Shown piece after piece: positions 17,467 through 26,458 of a stretch of 64,000 bases of DNA (positions within the stretch are counted from its first letter, which is position 1; every line of letters begins with the position of its first letter). The position numbers and the translations under genes are program-made. The stretch covers positions 2,801,001-2,865,000 of the forward strand of contig NZ_JABFHO010000001.1 in the NCBI RefSeq assembly GCF_013404085.1, read 5' to 3'. The notes beneath the pieces are model-generated. The model was not told the DNA's origin. It ran no database searches and was given only the letters and a program-made list of their open reading frames with translations. This DNA comes from Winogradskyella helgolandensis (GTDB taxonomy: Bacteria; Bacteroidota; Bacteroidia; Flavobacteriales; Flavobacteriaceae).

Positions 17467-18291
17467 ATGAATATGAAAAAAGATAAATTAAAACTAGCAA
17501 TTTTAGATATGAACAACGATGAACCCAATCAAGGGTTGCGTTGTATCACTGAGATAGTGAGTACTTTTAATGACGACTTAGAGTATCAAATATTCAATGT
17601 CAGAGCAAAAAATGAATTGCCAGATACATCATTCGATATTTATATTTCTAGTGGAGGACCAGGAAGTCCTTTAGATGATGGGGAATGGAGGAAACCGTAT
17701 CTACAATTAATGCAAGACCTTTGGGATTTTAATAAAACATCTTCTGAACAAAAGAAATCTGTATTCTTTATCTGTTATTCGTTTCAGGTGATGTGTCATT
17801 ATTTTCAATTAGGAGAGTTAAAACCTAGACGCAGTACTTCTTTTGGAATTTTGCGTATGCATAAAACAAAAAAAGGACATAATGATCTTATTTTTGAAGG
17901 GTTGAGTGATCCGTTTTATGCAGTAGATTCTCGCGATTGGCAACTTGTTCAGCCGCGCCTAACGGTATTTAAAAACCATGGATCTACTATTTTGAGTTTA
18001 GAAAAAATTAGAACGCATGTAGAATTAGAACGTGCTATTATGGCTGTTCGTTTTTCTGATGAGTTTGTAGGAACACAATTTCACCCAGAAGCCGAACCTG
18101 TGAGTATGGAAGCGTATTTTGGTTTAGCAGAAAATAAGAAGAAAGTTATAGATAGTTTTGGAGTAGAGAAGTACAACCAAATGATGGATCGTATTGATGA
18201 TCCTGAAAAAATTGAGTTAACTTACAATACGATTTTACCAAAGTTTATTAGAAATGCCATTAGTAAAGTTAATCAACCTGTAATGTCTTAA
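17467..18291 (+). CDS. Class-I glutamine amidotransferase-like protein
   Basis: A 274-residue protein with the class-I GATase core: SSGGPGSP (about 61-68) as the oxyanion turn region, nucleophile Cys103 in FICYSFQVMCH, and the His206/Glu208 pair in TQFHPEAEP. The elbow reads C-Y-S-F rather than the usual C-x-G-x-Q, so the two usual glycine/glutamine positions differ. It may therefore be a gamma-glutamyl hydrolase-like or peptide-cleaving member rather than an ammonia donor. It adds about 60 residues at the C-terminus. ATG 17473 is an alternative start. Its stop touches the next gene, pointing to one operon. Confidence 0.82.
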   Translation: MNMKKDKLKLAILDMNNDEPNQGLRCITEIVSTFNDDLEYQIFNVRAKNELPDTSFDIYISSGGPGSPLDDGEWRKPYLQLMQDLWDFNKTSSEQKKSVFFICYSFQVMCHYFQLGELKPRRSTSFGILRMHKTKKGHNDLIFEGLSDPFYAVDSRDWQLVQPRLTVFKNHGSTILSLEKIRTHVELERAIMAVRFSDEFVGTQFHPEAEPVSMEAYFGLAENKKKVIDSFGVEKYNQMMDRIDDPEKIELTYNTILPKFIRNAISKVNQPVMS

Positions 18292-18297
18292 TTGAAA

Positions 18298-19500
18298 ATG
18301 ATAAAGAATATCCGCGACGCTTATAATGCCAAGTTTTCTGAAGAAACCTATCAAACGTTCATAAATGATATTGATACGTTATTTAATTTTAAGGTTAATT
18401 TCAAAATTGCAGAAACACCAGTTTTTATTCCGAAGGATTTAAAAGAAAAATTGGTTGAAGCTTGTCACGATATTATGGCTGTTATTAATAAGCCTAACTT
18501 TAAAGAGTTAACAGATGGTGCATTTTTCGATGCTAATACAATAGTGCCAAATGAAGATGAACATTCAAAATTTATCCAATTAGATTTCGGTATTTGTAAA
18601 GATGACAATGGAGAATTGACTCCTAAACTAATTGAATTACAGGGATTCCCGTCGTTGTATTTTTTTCAAGAACTTATTGGAGGTAAATATCGTGAGCATT
18701 TTGGTGATGCTATTCCAAGTGATTTTTCACAGCATCTTAATGGTATGACAACCAACGATTATATTAATTTGTTACAGCAAGAAATTGTTGGTGACACTGA
18801 CCCAAAACAGGTTATTCTTTTAGAAATAGAACCAGAACAACAAGCAACAGCCATAGATTTTTATGCCACTGCAGCTAAGCTTGGGATTAAAGTGCTTTGT
18901 ATTACTGATTTGAAAAAGAGAGGAAAAACACTCTTTTATTTAGATAATAATGGAGATGAAGTTGAAGTCTTAAAAATATACAACCGTATTATTTTTGATG
19001 AATTACACCAACGTACAGATTTGAAGACAGCATTCAGTTTTCAAGATGACATTGATGCTGAATGGATTGGGCATCCGAACTGGTTTTACCGAATAAGTAA
19101 ATACACTATGCCTTTGTTAAAAGGGGATTATGTTCCTAAATCTTATTATTTAGATCAACTAGAAAGCATTCCTGAGGATTTAGAGAATTACGTTCTTAAA
19201 CCTTTATATTCATTTGCAGGCGCAGGAGTAGAGATTCATGTCACTAAAAACATGATTGATAAGATTACAAACAAAGCTAACTATTTACTCCAAGAAAAAG
19301 TGGCTTATGCACCAGTTATTGAAACTATGGATGAGCCAGCGAAATGTGAAATTAGAATGATGCTACTTCATAATTCTAAAACCAACAAAACCGAAATTGT
19401 AAGTAATTTGATGCGCTTAAGTAAAGGCGAAATGGTTGGAGTAAAGTATAACAAGGACAAAACTTGGGTTGGTGGTAGTACTGGCTTTTTTGAGGGATAG
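18298..19500 (+). CDS. ATP-grasp-like protein of the amide-ligase cluster
   Basis: A 400-residue protein with no signal or membrane segment, starting at ATG 18298 six bases after the preceding stop. The N-terminal half resembles circularly permuted or glutathionylspermidine-synthase-like ATP-grasp proteins, with QLDFGICKDDNGELTPKLIE and FPSLYFFQ blocks. The C-terminal half has LKPLYSFAGAGVEIHV, which looks like an ATP-binding glycine-rich loop, then LLQEKVAYAP and CEIRMMLL. The exact family is uncertain. Close packing with the amidotransferase suggests they act together. Last gene of the rightward run. Confidence 0.7.
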   Translation: MIKNIRDAYNAKFSEETYQTFINDIDTLFNFKVNFKIAETPVFIPKDLKEKLVEACHDIMAVINKPNFKELTDGAFFDANTIVPNEDEHSKFIQLDFGICKDDNGELTPKLIELQGFPSLYFFQELIGGKYREHFGDAIPSDFSQHLNGMTTNDYINLLQQEIVGDTDPKQVILLEIEPEQQATAIDFYATAAKLGIKVLCITDLKKRGKTLFYLDNNGDEVEVLKIYNRIIFDELHQRTDLKTAFSFQDDIDAEWIGHPNWFYRISKYTMPLLKGDYVPKSYYLDQLESIPEDLENYVLKPLYSFAGAGVEIHVTKNMIDKITNKANYLLQEKVAYAPVIETMDEPAKCEIRMMLLHNSKTNKTEIVSNLMRLSKGEMVGVKYNKDKTWVGGSTGFFEG

Positions 19501-19526
19501 TTTTTACCTCGTAAATATTCTTTTAT

Positions 19527-19546
19527 GGCTGAGCGAAGTCGAAGTC
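19527..19546. repeat. Fragment of a dispersed GAGCGAAGTCGAAG-type repeat
   Basis: GGCTGAGCGAAGTCGAAGTC includes the core CTGAGCGAAGTCGAAG that I know as a frequent intergenic repeat in Bacteroidota genomes. Only one short copy is clear in this window. The remainder of the gap 19501-19767 is AT-rich and otherwise blank. Confidence 0.4.
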
Positions 19547-19767
19547 AAACTTTCACTAGCAGTAAGAATAAATTTTTTTTACTTTGAAAAGTCCGAAATT
19601 ATTAATATTTAAAACAGATTACCATATATATATTAATAAATCAGTTCTTTTAAAATTTACACTATATTTATCGACTAGAAAAAATCTAGATATTTAAAAA
19701 CCAAATCTTAACTAGAACATATTAAAATATAAGGATATGTTGGTTATGTTATTAAACCTTAATTATT

Positions 19768-20259
19768 ATGAAAAATTTAAAATTCAAATTACTGAGCCTT
19801 ATTGTTATTTGTGGCCTTTCATTTACGTCTTGTAGTTCTGATGATGATAGTTCTTCTTCTGGGGATTTAGAAGCTGATACTTTTATAACATTTACAATTG
19901 ATAGTGAGGACTATAGTTTTGTTGATATAGTTAGTGCAGAATCAAATTCTATTACATTTAATGGTAATAATGGTGAAGGTCTTTCAGATGCAGGTGATAC
20001 TCAAATTGCACTTTGGTTACCTTTAGGTATTACTAATGGTAGTTTTGATGTTGAGCCAGGTTTCGATGCAGAATACCAAATATCATTCACTTCTGAGTCT
20101 TTAAATTTCGATTTCGATTTTGCAGAAAGCGGTACAATTACAGTTACACAATCAACTGGTGAATATGTTGAAGGAACTTTTACTGCAACAATAACAAATG
20201 ACGACGATACAACCATTTCAATAGAAAATGGTGAATTTAGAGCTTTATCAATGGACTAA
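19768..20259 (+). CDS. Small secreted lipoprotein, hypothetical
   Basis: A 163-residue lipoprotein: N-terminal hydrophobic segment, lipobox TSC with Cys22, followed by an Asp/Ser-rich linker (SSDDDSSSSGD) of the kind that often directs Bacteroidota lipoproteins to the cell surface. The mature part (about 38-163) is all-beta in character, with repeated Phe/Ser/Thr-rich strands, and has no cysteine. Family not recognised. It lies between the two opposing halves of the amide-ligase cluster, with its own leader of 267 bases, so a link to that cluster is unproven. Confidence 0.7.
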   Translation: MKNLKFKLLSLIVICGLSFTSCSSDDDSSSSGDLEADTFITFTIDSEDYSFVDIVSAESNSITFNGNNGEGLSDAGDTQIALWLPLGITNGSFDVEPGFDAEYQISFTSESLNFDFDFAESGTITVTQSTGEYVEGTFTATITNDDDTTISIENGEFRALSMD

Positions 20260-20281
20260 AACATAGTTTTTGTGATTAAAT

Positions 20282-20318
20282 TTTAGCCCTTGTTAATTTA
20301 AGATTAACAAGGGCTAAA
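20282..20318. terminator. Terminator-like hairpin between converging genes
   Basis: Perfect 16-bp stem TTTAGCCCTTGTTAAT / ATTAACAAGGGCTAAA with 5-base loop. The flanks are A/T-rich on both sides, so it probably serves both the lipoprotein gene and the leftward ATP-grasp gene. Confidence 0.75.
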
Positions 20319-20357
20319 TTATTTAGGAATGTAAATTATATTAGATAAGAGTGTCTA

Positions 20358-21557
20358 TTATTCCGACTTATCAGGTGCAGGCAAACTCGCATGAAATTCT
20401 TTACCAATACGTTCCGTATATTGATCTAATAATTCTAAAACACGTTCACTAGAATCAGAAACTACAATTAATCCGATATGCCACGCTTTGGTCATTCTCC
20501 AAACGATCTCTTTGTCGGTGAAACTAGACGTGTCAGGATGTTCGAAGCGACTTAAAGACACTACGATGCCTGCATATTTATTATTGATTTTTGGAAGTTT
20601 GTAAACGTTTTTTCTAAGATTTGCAGCTTCAATTTTTGCCCATTCTCCCCAAAGATTAACTCCTGATGCTGCTTCTACCATTTCGGCCAAATTAGCTCCA
20701 CCAACTCTAGAAGAGGTTTCTAAAAAGAACAATTCGCCTGTAGCTTTAGATTGTATAAACTCTGTATGAGACGCACCAAATTGCATACCGAAGGCTTTCA
20801 TCACTTGAGCATTCATTTTTTGTAAGCCTTTTTCTTCTTTAGAACCAATTTTGGAACTTGCCGATCTAAAAATACCACCACCATGCGCGACTTCAAAAGG
20901 GGTGTCTAAATATTTACTCACTCTGGCGAAAGCAACTTTTCCGTCTACATTTAAACCATCAACATGATACACATCACCTGGAGCAAATTTCTCAACGAGG
21001 TAATTATCACGTTCATCACCAAGTTCATTAACAACATGCCACAATTCATCTTTAGAATGAATTTTTTTAATACCAGTAGCAGAGGCTTCCATTCTTGGTT
21101 TTATTAACCATGGAGGACTGACGCGATCCGCATAGTCATTAATAGAATCGTTATTAAATAAGTCTGTAAATTCTGGGACGTTGACGCCTTCTTCTAAAGC
21201 TTTCATTCGCATAGCGAGTTTATCTCTAAAATAATGTGCCGTCGTTCTACCCATGCCAGGCATTCTAAAATGCTCTCGAAGTAGTGCTACTTTTTCAACA
21301 TCAAAATCATCGAGTGCTACAAAGCGATCAAATTTTATGGTTCTCGATTTATAAGCGATTCCTTTAACCACGTCTTCATGATTCCATTTTTCAATATAGA
21401 AAGTGTCATCTATAGATTCCCATGGCCAAGGTTCTTTATCTAACTTCTTTTTAGTTAATAAATAGACATTATTACCTTCAGTTTTAACGCTTTTTAGAAA
21501 ATCTTCACCTTTAAAATAGGTGGAAATACAAAGGAAATTTAATGGTTGTTTGGACAT
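20358..21557 (-). CDS. ATP-grasp carboxylate-amine ligase-like protein
   Basis: A 399-residue protein with an ATP-grasp core of the biotin-carboxylase/carnosine-synthase-like kind. An N-terminal alpha/beta domain ends near 95. The ATP-binding Lys lies in PPWLIKPRMEASATGIKKI (about 150-168), EKFAPGDVYHVDG follows (about 202-214), then the metal/phosphate site FLETSSRVGGANLAEM. The last 80 residues are a separate C-terminal domain. It faces the rightward cluster across a shared terminator. Its downstream neighbours on the same strand are not co-directional partners of that run, but function points to the same pathway. Confidence 0.82.
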   Translation of the reverse strand: MSKQPLNFLCISTYFKGEDFLKSVKTEGNNVYLLTKKKLDKEPWPWESIDDTFYIEKWNHEDVVKGIAYKSRTIKFDRFVALDDFDVEKVALLREHFRMPGMGRTTAHYFRDKLAMRMKALEEGVNVPEFTDLFNNDSINDYADRVSPPWLIKPRMEASATGIKKIHSKDELWHVVNELGDERDNYLVEKFAPGDVYHVDGLNVDGKVAFARVSKYLDTPFEVAHGGGIFRSASSKIGSKEEKGLQKMNAQVMKAFGMQFGASHTEFIQSKATGELFFLETSSRVGGANLAEMVEAASGVNLWGEWAKIEAANLRKNVYKLPKINNKYAGIVVSLSRFEHPDTSSFTDKEIVWRMTKAWHIGLIVVSDSSERVLELLDQYTERIGKEFHASLPAPDKSE

Positions 21558-21657
21558 GTTTTCTTAGTTAGAATCTCTATGGCTTTGCTTATTATAGTAA
21601 TGCCACAGTTTGATTGGTTGATAATTATAATGAACAAACAATTTACGAAACTGATAA

Positions 21658-23070
21658 TTATTTTGAAGCTTTTTTCTTAATAAATTCTGTAATTAATTGA
21701 ATGCCATAACCTGAAGCACTTTTCATTTTTGCATAAGGAGAGCTTCCAAAAGACACACCAGCAATATCTAAATGCATCCAATTTTTATGCTCTTCTGTAA
21801 ACGATTCTAAAAATTGTGCAGCATTTGTCGCTCCTGTCAACGGTTTACCGCTGAAATTTCTTAAGTCAGCAATATCACTATGTAAGTCACTTTTGTATTC
21901 TTCAAACATTGGCAATTGCCAAACCCGCTCGTGGACTTTATAACCAATATCAGACATCGTCCTTGCCATGTCTTGGTTATGCGTAAACATGCCTGCAGCT
22001 TCATAGCCTAAGGTTCTTACAACGCTTCCTGTTAAGGTGGCTAAATCAATAAGATATTCTGGTTTTATGTTTTTAACAGCATAACTTAAGCCGTCTGCTA
22101 ATACTAAACGACCTTCGGCGTCTGTATCAATAATTTCAATGGTTTTACCAGAGTAGGAGTCAATTACATCTCCAGGTCTGTAGCTTTCTGCATCCACAGC
22201 ATTTTCTGCAGAACACACAATACCAACAATATTAATGTCAAGATTTAATTTAGCAACCAATTCTACAACACCTAAAACGACAGCCGCTCCTCCCATATCA
22301 CTTTTCATGTAATGTAGGTTGGTTGAAGGCTTAATGGATAATCCACCAGAATCGAAAGTAATCCCTTTGCCAACTAAGGCAATGTCAATTTTTTTACTTG
22401 GTTTTGGAGTGTACTCTGTAATTATTACGACAGGTTTATTAATGCTACCTTTTCCAACAGATAAAACGGCATCGAAGCCTTGTTTTTTGAGCTCTTTGTG
22501 TTTTAAGACTGTACATTTATAATCTGCTTTTTTTGCTGATTTTTCTGCCCATTTCCCTAAGAATTCAGGTGTTTTAATATTTGGAGGTGCATCAACTAAG
22601 GCTTTTATTTTGTTGATGGTTTCTCCTGTATATTGTCCTTCGTCTAAAATAGTTTTAAGCGTTTTAGTTGAAGCAAATGAAATCGCTGTTTTATTTGATT
22701 TCTCTTTTGTTGATTTGAATTCACCAATTTCATATTGCGTCATTTCAATTCCAATGACTGCTTTTTTGGTCTCCTCGTCACTTAAATGCTCAGCGTAAAC
22801 CTGAATCGTTTTATCCCAATGCTTCTGTGTTTCGAACGCTAATTTTTGAAATGTATTTTCTATTTTAGCACTATGTTTTTCTTCTCCTAAACCTATGAGG
22901 TATATTCTGTTACCGTCTTTTCCATAAAGTAGTTGATAGGTAGAAAAGCTACCGTCAAAATCGGGTTTAGCGATAGGTAAAAATTCTTTTATAGCATCAA
23001 GATTGTCTTTTCTACAAGGTAGAATAAAGTCCTTTGAGGTATCTAATGTTTTGGTGTGTTTGTAAGTCAT
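21658..23070 (-). CDS. Leucyl aminopeptidase, M17 family
   Basis: A zinc/manganese-dependent cytosolic exopeptidase of 470 residues. The catalytic C-terminal half shows VGKGITFDSGGLSIKPS (metal and catalytic Lys), MKSDMGGAA, and the family signature NTDAEGRLVLAD with metal-binding Asp/Glu and catalytic Arg. The N-terminal domain is divergent, as usual in the family. The gene starts two bases before the end of the esterase gene upstream (23073-23864), so the two are probably one transcript. It could recycle general peptides or degrade the product of the neighbouring amide ligases. Confidence 0.92.
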   Translation of the reverse strand: MTYKHTKTLDTSKDFILPCRKDNLDAIKEFLPIAKPDFDGSFSTYQLLYGKDGNRIYLIGLGEEKHSAKIENTFQKLAFETQKHWDKTIQVYAEHLSDEETKKAVIGIEMTQYEIGEFKSTKEKSNKTAISFASTKTLKTILDEGQYTGETINKIKALVDAPPNIKTPEFLGKWAEKSAKKADYKCTVLKHKELKKQGFDAVLSVGKGSINKPVVIITEYTPKPSKKIDIALVGKGITFDSGGLSIKPSTNLHYMKSDMGGAAVVLGVVELVAKLNLDINIVGIVCSAENAVDAESYRPGDVIDSYSGKTIEIIDTDAEGRLVLADGLSYAVKNIKPEYLIDLATLTGSVVRTLGYEAAGMFTHNQDMARTMSDIGYKVHERVWQLPMFEEYKSDLHSDIADLRNFSGKPLTGATNAAQFLESFTEEHKNWMHLDIAGVSFGSSPYAKMKSASGYGIQLITEFIKKKASK

Positions 23071-23072
23071 AA

Positions 23073-23864
23073 CTATGAATTAAAATAGAGCCATTTTACG
23101 GCTTTTGGAAATTCTTCTCTCCAATGGGCTTCAGAATGGTTCCCGTGTTCATTAATTGAAAAATGAAAATCAATCTGATAACCATTAATCATTTTTTCTT
23201 GGATAATGCCTCCTAATCGATGGGCATTTGGTAAATGCTCTGCACTTTCTTGTCCACCTGAATATAAATACAATTTTGATTTTTGTAGTGGCTCAAAAGA
23301 TTTAGTGCTTTTGAAAATTTTATTAGAAAGCCATAGGCTAGGGGAGAAAATCATCATTTTACCAAAAACACCAGGATTTTTTAGACCTGCATGTAAACTA
23401 ATTAAACCTCCCATAGAGCTCCCTCCAATACCTGTATTATTAAAATCGGTTAAGGTTCTATAGTGGCTATTGATGTAAGGAATGAGTTTTTCAATCATAA
23501 ATTGAATGTAAAAATTCCCTTTGCCTTCTCCAAAACGAGGGTGATAATAAGGTAAATATTCGCTGATACGTTCCTCGTTTCCATGGTCTACAGCAATTAT
23601 TATAAGATCACCAAAACCTTGTTCTGCCAATTGTGCCATTGATTTATCAATAGCCCAATCACCAAATGGTGCAGCAGGATTAAATAAGTTTTGGCCATCT
23701 TGTAAGTAGAGTACAGGATAGCGTTTTTCAGTTTCATAGTAATCATGCGGTAATAATGCTGAGATTTTACGCGTAGCATTAAGGTGTGGTATTTCGTAAG
23801 CTTCTTCTAGTATTTCTATTATAGGTTCGAACTCCGTCACTGTCATTTGTTTTAATTTAGGCAT
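23073..23864 (-). CDS. Putative esterase, alpha/beta hydrolase (esterase D/IroE-like)
   Basis: A 263-residue hydrolase with no signal peptide. YPVLYLQDGQNLF (about 49-61) is a typical early strand of this family, and GGSSMGGL gives the nucleophile elbow with its Ser near residue 149. The C-terminal H(G)NHSEAHW segment provides the likely catalytic His. Related enzymes cleave esters or peptides of siderophores and S-formylglutathione. It is a different subfamily from the esterase at 14224. It precedes the M17 aminopeptidase with a 2-base gap, suggesting coupled translation. Confidence 0.82.
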   Translation of the reverse strand: MPKLKQMTVTEFEPIIEILEEAYEIPHLNATRKISALLPHDYYETEKRYPVLYLQDGQNLFNPAAPFGDWAIDKSMAQLAEQGFGDLIIIAVDHGNEERISEYLPYYHPRFGEGKGNFYIQFMIEKLIPYINSHYRTLTDFNNTGIGGSSMGGLISLHAGLKNPGVFGKMMIFSPSLWLSNKIFKSTKSFEPLQKSKLYLYSGGQESAEHLPNAHRLGGIIQEKMINGYQIDFHFSINEHGNHSEAHWREEFPKAVKWLYFNS

Positions 23865-24073
23865 AGCGAATGTACTATTTTATGGTATTAATTGCCATAA
23901 AAATTTAAACAGATGTTAATAATGTTTTAATGATAGATTAATTTATATGTTAAATTTGAAATAGAAATAATTAGCTTTAAACCTAACTTCTCAATATGAA
24001 ATAGTCGATTCTAATAATATAAACTATTTTAGTCGCGTCTTTTTTTATGAAAAGATGACCAAATCCAATCTAT

Positions 24074-26458
24074 ATGGCAACAAATCAAGAGCTTATTGAT
24101 AAACTAATTGAAAAATTAGAATTATTGTTTAAAAAGCAAGCTGAGTTTTCGTCCGAAATTGAAAGTTTAAAAGCTGAATTGTACCACTTAAAATCCGGTA
24201 CGATTGAAGAAGAAATAGTTCCGGTTAAAGAAAACAGTATTGTTGAGCCTGAAATTGAAATCGAATCTGAACCTATAATAGAGATTCAGGAACATGTCAA
24301 ATCCACTATAGAGCCCATTTCAGAGCCAGAAGTTAAATCTGAGTTTGTTGAGACAGAACAAGACAGTGTAGCTAATGAAAAACCTAAAGCAAAATCGAGT
24401 TTAGAGAAGTTTATTGGTGAAAACATTCTGAACAAAATAGGCATTGTTATCACAATTATTGGTGTTGCTATTGGTGCAAAATACTCCATTGAAAATGATT
24501 TAATTAGCCCATTAACACGAATTATTCTAGGCTATTTTACTGCTATAGGCTTACTTGGTTTTGGCATCAAACTCAAAAAGAAATATGAAGCGTACAGTGC
24601 TGTTTTAGTGAGTGGCTCAATTGTAATCTTATATTTTATTACATTTTTCGCTTATAACTTTTACGATTTAATTCCGCAGATGCCTACGTTTGCGCTCATG
24701 GTGATTTTTACAGCATTCACAGTTGTTGCAGCCATAAGTTATAACCGACAAGTTATTGCTCATATTGGTTTGGTTGGTGCTTATGCCGTTCCGTTTTTGT
24801 TGAGTGATGGCTCTGGACGCATAGAAGTATTGTTCAGTTATACGGCTATTGTTAATATCGGCATTTTAATTATTTCATTCAAAAAATATTGGAAATCACT
24901 GTACTATTCAGCCTTTGTTTTTACATGGCTAATTTTTGGATCTTGGTTCTTTTCCGAATACTTTGAAGATGAACAATTTAGTTTGGCATTAAGCTTTTTA
25001 ACTATATTTTTTATTATATTTTATATGACATTTTTAGCCTATAAAATGTTGAAAAAAGAAGTGTTTCAATCGAGTGATGTGGTGCTGCTGCTTCTTAATT
25101 CATTTTTATTTTATGGCTTTGGTTTTGCGATTTTAGATAACCATGAAACAGGTACACATTTATTAGGGTTATTTACACTTGGAAATGCGGTTACCCATTT
25201 TATAGTAAGTGTAATTTTCTATAAAATGAAATTAGGAGATAAGAACTTGTTTTATTTAGCTTCAGCTATGGTTTTGGTATTTATTACCATTACAATTCCT
25301 GTGCAGTTAGATGGCAATTGGGTGACGTTACTTTGGGTAAGTGAAGCCGCTTTATTGTTCTGGCTAGGACGAACAAAAGGCATTAAAGTGTACGAGAAAT
25401 TATCGTATCCCTTAATGATTTTAGCATTTTTAAGTCTTCTACAAGATTGGTCTTTTGCATACAGTGCTTATTATGGCTTAGATGTGGAGGATCAAATAAC
25501 TACGGTTTTTAACATTCATTTTTTGACCTCGTTATTATTCGTTTCTGCATTTGGAGTTATAGTTTGGTTGTCACTTAGAGACGAATATACTTCAGCTTTA
25601 AAGCCAACTTCAAATTGGTCTCGTTTGTTAACCTATGTCATTCCCTCTATATTAGTATTTAGTGCTTATTATGCCTTTAGATTAGAAATTGAACTGTATT
25701 GGGATCAATTGTATCATACGACTAAAATTATAATACCTTCTGAGGATACTTATGATAAGTCTATCTTTAATTATGATTTAAGGGATTTTAAAACCGTTTG
25801 GATTCTCAATTATTCGTTATTATTTGTGGCTTTGTTGTCGTTTATAAATTTCAAGTTGATAAAAAACACCTTATTAGAGAAAATCATTTTAGGCTTCACT
25901 GTAATGAGCATATTTGTGTTCTTAATTCAAGGTTTATTAGCTTTAAGTGATTTGAGAGAAAGCTATTTAGACTCTTCAGAATATTTTGCGCAAAGCAGTT
26001 TTTATTTATGGATTCGCTATGTGTCGTTTATCTTTTTAGCTATAGCATTATTTACGTGTTACAAGTTTATAAAACGTGAAGGCATTTCTAAAGCATTCAA
26101 AATTGGGTACGATGTTTTATTGCATATATCCATTATTTGGGTGTTGAGTAGTGAGCTTATTCATTGGATGGATATATCGGAATCCACGCAGTCTTACAAA
26201 CTAGGATTAAGCATACTTTGGGGAGTATATTCATTCCTTTTAATTGCTTTTGGTATATGGAAAGACAAAGCTTACTTACGAATTGGAGGTATGATTTTCT
26301 TTGGAATTACCTTAATAAAACTCTTCTTTTACGATATTGTGCATCTTAATACCATTTCAAAAACCATTGTGTTTGTATCGCTTGGTGTGCTACTTTTAAT
26401 CATTTCATTTTTATACAATAAATACAAAAACCAGATTACAGATGACGTTAACGACTAG
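24074..26458 (+). CDS. DUF2339 family polytopic membrane protein
   Basis: A 794-residue membrane protein: a short N-terminal coiled coil (about 5-45), an acidic Glu/Pro-rich linker (to about 112), then about twenty or more hydrophobic helices to the C-terminus. This overall plan, with the SLEKFIGENILNKIGIVI... entry into the first helix, is that of DUF2339 proteins. Function is unknown; it is probably an inner-membrane protein. It overlaps the next gene (DUF3999) by 17 bases, the pairing commonly seen for these two families. Confidence 0.85.
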   Translation: MATNQELIDKLIEKLELLFKKQAEFSSEIESLKAELYHLKSGTIEEEIVPVKENSIVEPEIEIESEPIIEIQEHVKSTIEPISEPEVKSEFVETEQDSVANEKPKAKSSLEKFIGENILNKIGIVITIIGVAIGAKYSIENDLISPLTRIILGYFTAIGLLGFGIKLKKKYEAYSAVLVSGSIVILYFITFFAYNFYDLIPQMPTFALMVIFTAFTVVAAISYNRQVIAHIGLVGAYAVPFLLSDGSGRIEVLFSYTAIVNIGILIISFKKYWKSLYYSAFVFTWLIFGSWFFSEYFEDEQFSLALSFLTIFFIIFYMTFLAYKMLKKEVFQSSDVVLLLLNSFLFYGFGFAILDNHETGTHLLGLFTLGNAVTHFIVSVIFYKMKLGDKNLFYLASAMVLVFITITIPVQLDGNWVTLLWVSEAALLFWLGRTKGIKVYEKLSYPLMILAFLSLLQDWSFAYSAYYGLDVEDQITTVFNIHFLTSLLFVSAFGVIVWLSLRDEYTSALKPTSNWSRLLTYVIPSILVFSAYYAFRLEIELYWDQLYHTTKIIIPSEDTYDKSIFNYDLRDFKTVWILNYSLLFVALLSFINFKLIKNTLLEKIILGFTVMSIFVFLIQGLLALSDLRESYLDSSEYFAQSSFYLWIRYVSFIFLAIALFTCYKFIKREGISKAFKIGYDVLLHISIIWVLSSELIHWMDISESTQSYKLGLSILWGVYSFLLIAFGIWKDKAYLRIGGMIFFGITLIKLFFYDIVHLNTISKTIVFVSLGVLLLIISFLYNKYKNQITDDVND

